A DNA stretch of 64,000 nt. Origin: Alphaproteobacteria bacterium (GTDB taxonomy: Bacteria; Myxococcota_A; UBA796; CAJQPC01). Positions 59,779 through 64,000 of this stretch are shown here, one piece after another. Both the position numbers and the translations under genes were made by a program. How positions within the stretch are numbered: position 1 is the first letter of the stretch; every line of letters starts with the position of its first letter. The notes under the pieces are model-generated. The model had not been told where the DNA came from. It saw only the letters and a program-made list of their open reading frames with translations, and searched no databases. The stretch covers positions 1,484,501 through 1,548,500 of the forward strand of contig JACKEV010000006.1 in NCBI GenBank assembly GCA_020632795.1, written 5' to 3'.

Positions 59779-60615
59779 TCAGGGCGCGGCCTCGGTCGCG
59801 CCCCCCGCGTCCACCGACCCCACCAGCCCCGGCGCCCTGCGACGTACCCGCAGCAGCGCACGGGAGTTGGGGTGGTCGGTCTTGAGGCGCTCCACCGCCT
59901 GCCGCGCGGCCTCGGGCTCGGCCAGGTTCCAACGGGCGATGGCGAGCATCGCCAGGGCCTCCGCGGCGTCCGGCGAGGCCGGGTAGGTGCGCAGCAGCCC
60001 CTCCATGCGCCCCACCACCGCGGCCCAGGCGCCGCGCTTGTAGTAGAAGCGCCCGATGATGAACTCCTTGCGGGCCAGGCGGTTGCGCGCCCTGGTCAGC
60101 AGGTCCTGGACCTCCTCGACGTGCTCGCTGTCGGCGAAGCGGGTGTCGAAGCCGGTCCAGGTGTTCACCGCCTGCCGGGTCCAGATCTGGTCGCGCGCGG
60201 CGATGCGGGGCGCCTTCTTGAAGGAGGTCAGCCCCAGCCGGTAGACGACGTAGTCGATGTCCTCGTGGCGGGGGTGGAGGCGCATGAAGTCCTCATAGGC
60301 CACGCGGGCCTGATCCCACTCCGCCTTCTTGTAGTGAACATCCGCGATGGCAAGCTCGGCCTTCACCGCGTAGGGATCGTCCCGGTGGTAGTTGCGGATC
60401 CGGTTGAACTGCTCGAGGGCCTTCACGTAGTAGCCGCGCTTCATGTAGCGAAGCCCCAGCTCGTACTGCTCCTCGACGGTGAGGTTCTTGCGCTGGACCT
60501 GCGCGGACGCTGGCCGCGGCAGCGCCACGCCCGCCGCGAGCACGAGCGCCAGGGCCAACCCGAAGGTTCGGCCCAGCCGCAAAGCGCAGGTCAGGATCCG
60601 TCGACCACTGGACAC
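59779..60615 (-). CDS. bamD: BamD-like outer-membrane assembly protein without lipobox
   Basis: A 278-residue TPR-like protein of the BamD/YfiO type, which helps BamA insert outer-membrane proteins. TPR repeats run from about residue 45 (EQYELGLRYMKRGYYVKALE, QFNRIRNYHRDDPYAVKAEL, then KAEWDQARVAYEDFMRLHP). The signal peptide appears to end PRPASAQ with no cysteine at the cleavage site, whereas BamD is usually a lipoprotein. It may therefore be a soluble periplasmic member or a Bam-associated relative. The start ATG at 60615 faces htrA divergently across about 90 bp. Confidence 0.75.
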   Translation of the reverse strand: MSSGRRILTCALRLGRTFGLALALVLAAGVALPRPASAQVQRKNLTVEEQYELGLRYMKRGYYVKALEQFNRIRNYHRDDPYAVKAELAIADVHYKKAEWDQARVAYEDFMRLHPRHEDIDYVVYRLGLTSFKKAPRIAARDQIWTRQAVNTWTGFDTRFADSEHVEEVQDLLTRARNRLARKEFIIGRFYYKRGAWAAVVGRMEGLLRTYPASPDAAEALAMLAIARWNLAEPEAARQAVERLKTDHPNSRALLRVRRRAPGLVGSVDAGGATEAAP

Positions 60616-60708
60616 CAGGGCCTCCCAGTCATGGAACGCACCATCCTAGCCGACCTGGAGCAACCCCGCACGTTGACGCCACACCGATCGGGACCTATCT
60701 CCGTATCG

Positions 60709-61974
60709 ATGCATCCTGTCCTGCTGCTGGTCGCCCTGCTGGGCGCCCCTGACGCCCTCGGCGCCGAACGCCGCACCCCGGTCGTGGTGGCCGTCGAGCG
60801 CGCGGTCCCCGCCGTGGTGTCCATCGACACCGAGGTCCTGGTCCAGTCCCCCTTCGCCCGGTTCGGCGCGCTGCCCTTCGAGACCAGCTCCCAGGGCAGC
60901 GGCGTGATCATCGATCCCAAGGGCGTGGTGCTCACCAACGCCCACGTGGTCGTGCGGGCCAACGCCATCACCGTGCACACCGCCGACGGCCGCTCCTTTC
61001 CCGCCGAGGTCGTGGGCATGGACACCGACCTCGACCTCGCGGTGCTCTCCCTCAAGGACGCGTCGGGGTTGACGGCCATCCCCATCGGCAGCAGCGCCGA
61101 CCTCATGCTCGGCGAGTCGGTGATCGCCATCGGCAACCCCTACGGCCTGGGTCAGACCGTCTCCACCGGCGTGGTGTCCACCACCGCCCGGGACCTGGAG
61201 ATCTCTCCCGGCGTCTACCAGTCCTACGTCCAGACCGACGCGGCCATCAACCCCGGCAACTCCGGCGGCGCGCTGGTGAACCTCAACGGCGAGCTGATCG
61301 GCGTGAACACCGCCATCCGCCAGGGCGCCGAGGGCATCGGCTTCGCCATCCCGGTGGACCGGGCCTGGAAGGTCGCCCAGGACATGCTCACCTACGGCTC
61401 GGTGCGCGCGCCCTGGCTCGGCGTGGACGTCGTCACCGTGGACCAGCGTCGGCTCCTCGGCACCCCGCTGGCCGAAGGCGCGGTCCTCGTCAAGCGCGTG
61501 CACCCAGGCGGCCCCGCTGAGGCCGCGGGGCTCAAGGCCGGCGACCTCCTCTACCTGGTGGACGGCCGCCCGGCGCGCTCCCTGGTCGACCTCAACACCT
61601 ACCTGGCCGAGCGCAAGCCCGGCGACCGGGTCGCGCTGTCGGTATACCGCGGCACCACCCCATTGAAGGTCAACCTCGCCACCACCGCCCTGCCCGACGC
61701 CGTCGTGCAGCAGGTCCTCACCGACCGCCTCGGCATCACGGTGAAGGACGCCTCCGCCGGGGGCGTGGTGACCGTCGGGGTCGCGCCCACCGGCGTGTGG
61801 GCCAAGGCCGGGCTCAAGACGGGGGACATCATCATCGCGGTCAACGGGCAGGCGGTGCGAAACACCGCCGAGCTGACCGGCGCCCTCCAGCGCGCCAAGT
61901 CGCAGCACCGCCCGTCGTCCACGTTCACCATCGTCCGCGGCAACTACCGCGGGAACCTCACCCTGGACATCTGA
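60709..61974 (+). CDS. htrA: HtrA/DegP-family periplasmic serine protease
   Basis: A 421-residue envelope protease/chaperone. The signal peptide is MHPVLLLVALLGAPDALGA. The trypsin domain carries the triad His79 (LTNAHVV), Asp109 (DLDLAVLSL) and Ser185 (NPGNSGGALV). Two PDZ domains follow (about 225-315, with GGPAEAAGLKAGDLLYLVDG; and about 330-415, with GVWAKAGLKTGDIIIAVNGQ). It degrades or refolds misfolded periplasmic proteins. An upstream in-frame ATG at 60631 would bury the signal peptide, so 60709 is preferred. Divergence from bamD fits a shared envelope-stress theme. Confidence 0.93.
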   Translation: MHPVLLLVALLGAPDALGAERRTPVVVAVERAVPAVVSIDTEVLVQSPFARFGALPFETSSQGSGVIIDPKGVVLTNAHVVVRANAITVHTADGRSFPAEVVGMDTDLDLAVLSLKDASGLTAIPIGSSADLMLGESVIAIGNPYGLGQTVSTGVVSTTARDLEISPGVYQSYVQTDAAINPGNSGGALVNLNGELIGVNTAIRQGAEGIGFAIPVDRAWKVAQDMLTYGSVRAPWLGVDVVTVDQRRLLGTPLAEGAVLVKRVHPGGPAEAAGLKAGDLLYLVDGRPARSLVDLNTYLAERKPGDRVALSVYRGTTPLKVNLATTALPDAVVQQVLTDRLGITVKDASAGGVVTVGVAPTGVWAKAGLKTGDIIIAVNGQAVRNTAELTGALQRAKSQHRPSSTFTIVRGNYRGNLTLDI

Positions 61975-61989
61975 GAGGCTTGTAGACCC

Positions 61990-62289
61990 ATGCCCGACGC
62001 GACGACCCCTTCGGGGGAAAACGGCAAGAGCGCGCGCCCCTCCCTCCACATCAGCTTCTGCTCGTTCCTCATCTCCCTGGGCCGCGCCGCGATGGAGCAC
62101 ATCGGCGATCCGGAGAAGCCGGGGCCGCCGCGGGAGCCTGAGCTGGCGCAGCAGACCATCGAGCTCATCGCCATCCTCCAGGAGAAGACCCAGGGGAACC
62201 TGGATGACGAAGAGTCCAGGTTGATCGAGAGCCTTCTCTACGAGCTGCGCACCCGCATGGACCAGAAAGCCGGCCTGTCCGAGGGATGA
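61990..62289 (+). CDS. DUF1844 protein
   Basis: A 99-residue protein of the DUF1844 family, with the pattern SFCSFLISLGRAAMEHIGDP, then ELAQQTIELIAILQEKTQGN and a helical, acidic C terminus (LTDEESRLIESLLYELRTR-like). The function is unknown; the family is common in deltaproteobacteria and mostly sits near housekeeping genes. It lies 15 bp after htrA, so the two probably share a transcript. Confidence 0.85.
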   Translation: MPDATTPSGENGKSARPSLHISFCSFLISLGRAAMEHIGDPEKPGPPREPELAQQTIELIAILQEKTQGNLDDEESRLIESLLYELRTRMDQKAGLSEG

Positions 62290-62307
62290 CAACCCCGCCA
62301 TTGCCCG

Positions 62308-62336
62308 TTGACAGGTGTTGTCCTCCCGGGTACGGT
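62308..62336 (+). promoter_or_regulatory. sigma-70-like promoter of the 62377 lipoprotein gene
   Basis: A perfect -35 TTGACA (62308-62313), 17-bp spacer and -10 TACGGT (62331-62336). The ATG is 41 bp after the -10. Confidence 0.6.
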
Positions 62337-62376
62337 GCCCCGAATCCTGATTCCCCAGCGTGAGGAGACACCACCA

Positions 62377-63369
62377 ATGCATTCGCGCCACCTGCTCCTG
62401 ACCGCCCTCGGCGGCGTCATCGTTGTCGGCTGCACCGACAAGCCCTCCGACGTCGACTCCACGCCCATCGTCTGCGAGATCGAGGTCGACGAGACCTTCC
62501 CCGCCAACGGCGCCACCAACGCCTACTACCGGGGCGACATCGAGTTCCACCTCAGCGAGCCCTACACCGACGCCACCATCGCGGTGGACGGCGTGACCGG
62601 CACCACCTGGACCAACGAGGACGGCGACGTCGTGTACTTCACCCCGGACGCGCCCCTCGCGCCGTCCACCGAGTACACCGCGACGATCACGACCTGTCAG
62701 GACACGCCGATCACCTTCAGCACCTCGGCCCTGGGCACCACCATCGGCGACGTGACCAGCCTCAACAGCGCCACCTACACGCTGGACCTCCAGTCCGGCC
62801 GCATCGTGATCCCGCCGGGCGTGGGCTCCGTGCTCGAGTCCTACCTTGAGGTGACCCTCTTCATGCAGGTGGAGGACGCCAACAGCACGGACATCTCCAT
62901 CTTCGGCGCGGTCGCGGACGACGCGGGCACCGCCCAGGACTACTGCACCGAGACCCTCGACTTCCCGGTCGCGGACTTCTCCGAGGCGCCCTTCTTCGTG
63001 GTCGGCCCCGAGACCACCGAGCTGGCGGTCGCGGGCTACGAGATCACCATCGAGGACCTCCTCATCTCCGGCACCTTCGCCGCGGACGGCTCCTACTGGG
63101 GCGGCGGCGTGCTGGCCGGCCAGGTCGACACCCGCCCGCTGGTCGACCTCGTGGAGGAGGGCGGCGAGGACAACGCCATCTGCGAGATCGTGGCCGGCTT
63201 CGGCGTGGCCTGCGAGACCTGCCCCGGCGACGGCGAGCCCTACTGCCTCTCCATCAAGGCCGTCGAGCTGAGCGGCGAGGAGACCTCGGTCACCATCGAG
63301 ACGATCGAGATGTCCGACTGCCACGCGAACTGCCCCGACAGCGCGAACAACCCCGACTGCACCCTGTAG
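62377..63369 (+). CDS. lipoprotein with Ig-like N-terminal domain
   Basis: A 330-residue lipoprotein: MHSRHLLLTALGGVIVVGC with lipobox VVGC. An acidic linker leads into a bacterial Ig-like (SbsA/Big_5-type) domain (CEIEVDETFPANGATNAYYR, FTPDAPLAPSTEYTATITTC) of about 85 residues. A second beta-rich domain follows, ending in a Cys-rich segment (ACETCPGDGEPYC, SDCHANCPDSANNPDC). It is likely on the outer surface. It is a paralogue of the partial gene at 63522 and is followed by a strong terminator. Confidence 0.75.
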   Translation: MHSRHLLLTALGGVIVVGCTDKPSDVDSTPIVCEIEVDETFPANGATNAYYRGDIEFHLSEPYTDATIAVDGVTGTTWTNEDGDVVYFTPDAPLAPSTEYTATITTCQDTPITFSTSALGTTIGDVTSLNSATYTLDLQSGRIVIPPGVGSVLESYLEVTLFMQVEDANSTDISIFGAVADDAGTAQDYCTETLDFPVADFSEAPFFVVGPETTELAVAGYEITIEDLLISGTFAADGSYWGGGVLAGQVDTRPLVDLVEEGGEDNAICEIVAGFGVACETCPGDGEPYCLSIKAVELSGEETSVTIETIEMSDCHANCPDSANNPDCTL

Positions 63370-63402
63370 TCCTGCCCGCGTCGCCTCCTCACGACGCCTG
63401 AC

Positions 63403-63438
63403 AGAGGGGAAGGAAGCCCCAGCGCTTCCTTCCCCTCT
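63403..63438 (+). terminator. strong intrinsic-type terminator
   Basis: Perfect 15-bp arms AGAGGGGAAGGAAGC (63403-63417) and its complement (63424-63438) enclose CCCAGC, 34 bp after the lipoprotein stop, with TTCGCTTT following. Confidence 0.85.
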
Positions 63439-63472
63439 TCGCTTTGGGGATATGACTTCACGCGTTCCTGGC

Positions 63473-63502
63473 TTGCTGACCGTTTCGCGGACCGGCTACG
63501 TT
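63473..63502 (+). promoter_or_regulatory. promoter-like element before the last lipoprotein gene
   Basis: TTGCTG (63473-63478), 18 bp, TACGTT (63497-63502). It resembles the promoter of the paralogue at 62377 (TTG at -35, TACG at -10). The ATG is 20 bp further. Confidence 0.45.
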
Positions 63503-63521
63503 CCGGGCCCCGGAGGACACC

Positions 63522-64000
<479 letters not shown>

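Noticed and set aside
60646..63324. An 892-codon minus-strand frame.
   Set aside because: It is antisense to htrA, the DUF1844 gene and a lipoprotein gene, and shows no domain.

Overview
The window is high-GC bacterial DNA with dense, overlapping genes and frequent GTG/TTG starts. Asp/Thr-rich lipoproteins with Ig-like folds, a retraction-type PilT ATPase, BamD, a DUF1844 protein and an ECF sigma factor with a long C-terminal extension point to a Myxococcota-like or other deltaproteobacterial lineage. This placement rests on gene style and content, not on any search.

Region 1 (1-5.4 kb) holds an ECF sigma factor cut by the window edge, a small membrane protein, a membrane-tethered peroxiredoxin-like protein whose catalytic position is an in-frame TGA (probable selenocysteine, with a hairpin just downstream), and three unrecognised genes. 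Two of these lie between copies of an 18-20 bp perfect palindrome.

Region 2 (5.4-9 kb) carries two paralogous tyrosine recombinases, each with a small companion gene, separated by a helically phased array of 11-bp iterons.

Region 3 (9.3-33.8 kb) is a nearly complete dpd island for 7-deazaguanine modification of DNA. A rightward operon carries queC, a folE2-XRE fusion, dpdC, dpdB, dpdA and a second dpdB. It converges on a leftward, translationally coupled operon dpdE-F-G-H-I-J-K-D that holds the helicases, ATPase and PLD nuclease of the presumed restriction arm. No queD or queE is seen here.

Region 4 (33.8-42.5 kb) is a leftward operon: Trypco2, trypsin-like protease, MoxR AAA+ ATPase, a large protein ending in an FGE/C-type-lectin domain, an HRDC protein and a reverse transcriptase. 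It is followed by a template repeat and a second FGE-like gene. This is a diversity-generating retroelement (DGR) with two variable repeats. All three repeats are 125 bp without gaps, and the variable repeats differ from the template almost only at template adenines. The second target lies directly upstream of the dpd restriction operon in the same orientation.

Region 5 (42.6-64 kb) looks like core chromosome: a sulfatase-fold enzyme, an outer-membrane protein with extreme low-complexity repeats, a membrane-anchored helical-barrel protein, lipoproteins, ruvX, cinA, recA, pilT, alaS, a DAG-kinase-like enzyme, an SDR, bamD, an HtrA protease and a DUF1844 protein. No rRNA, tRNA or CRISPR array was seen.
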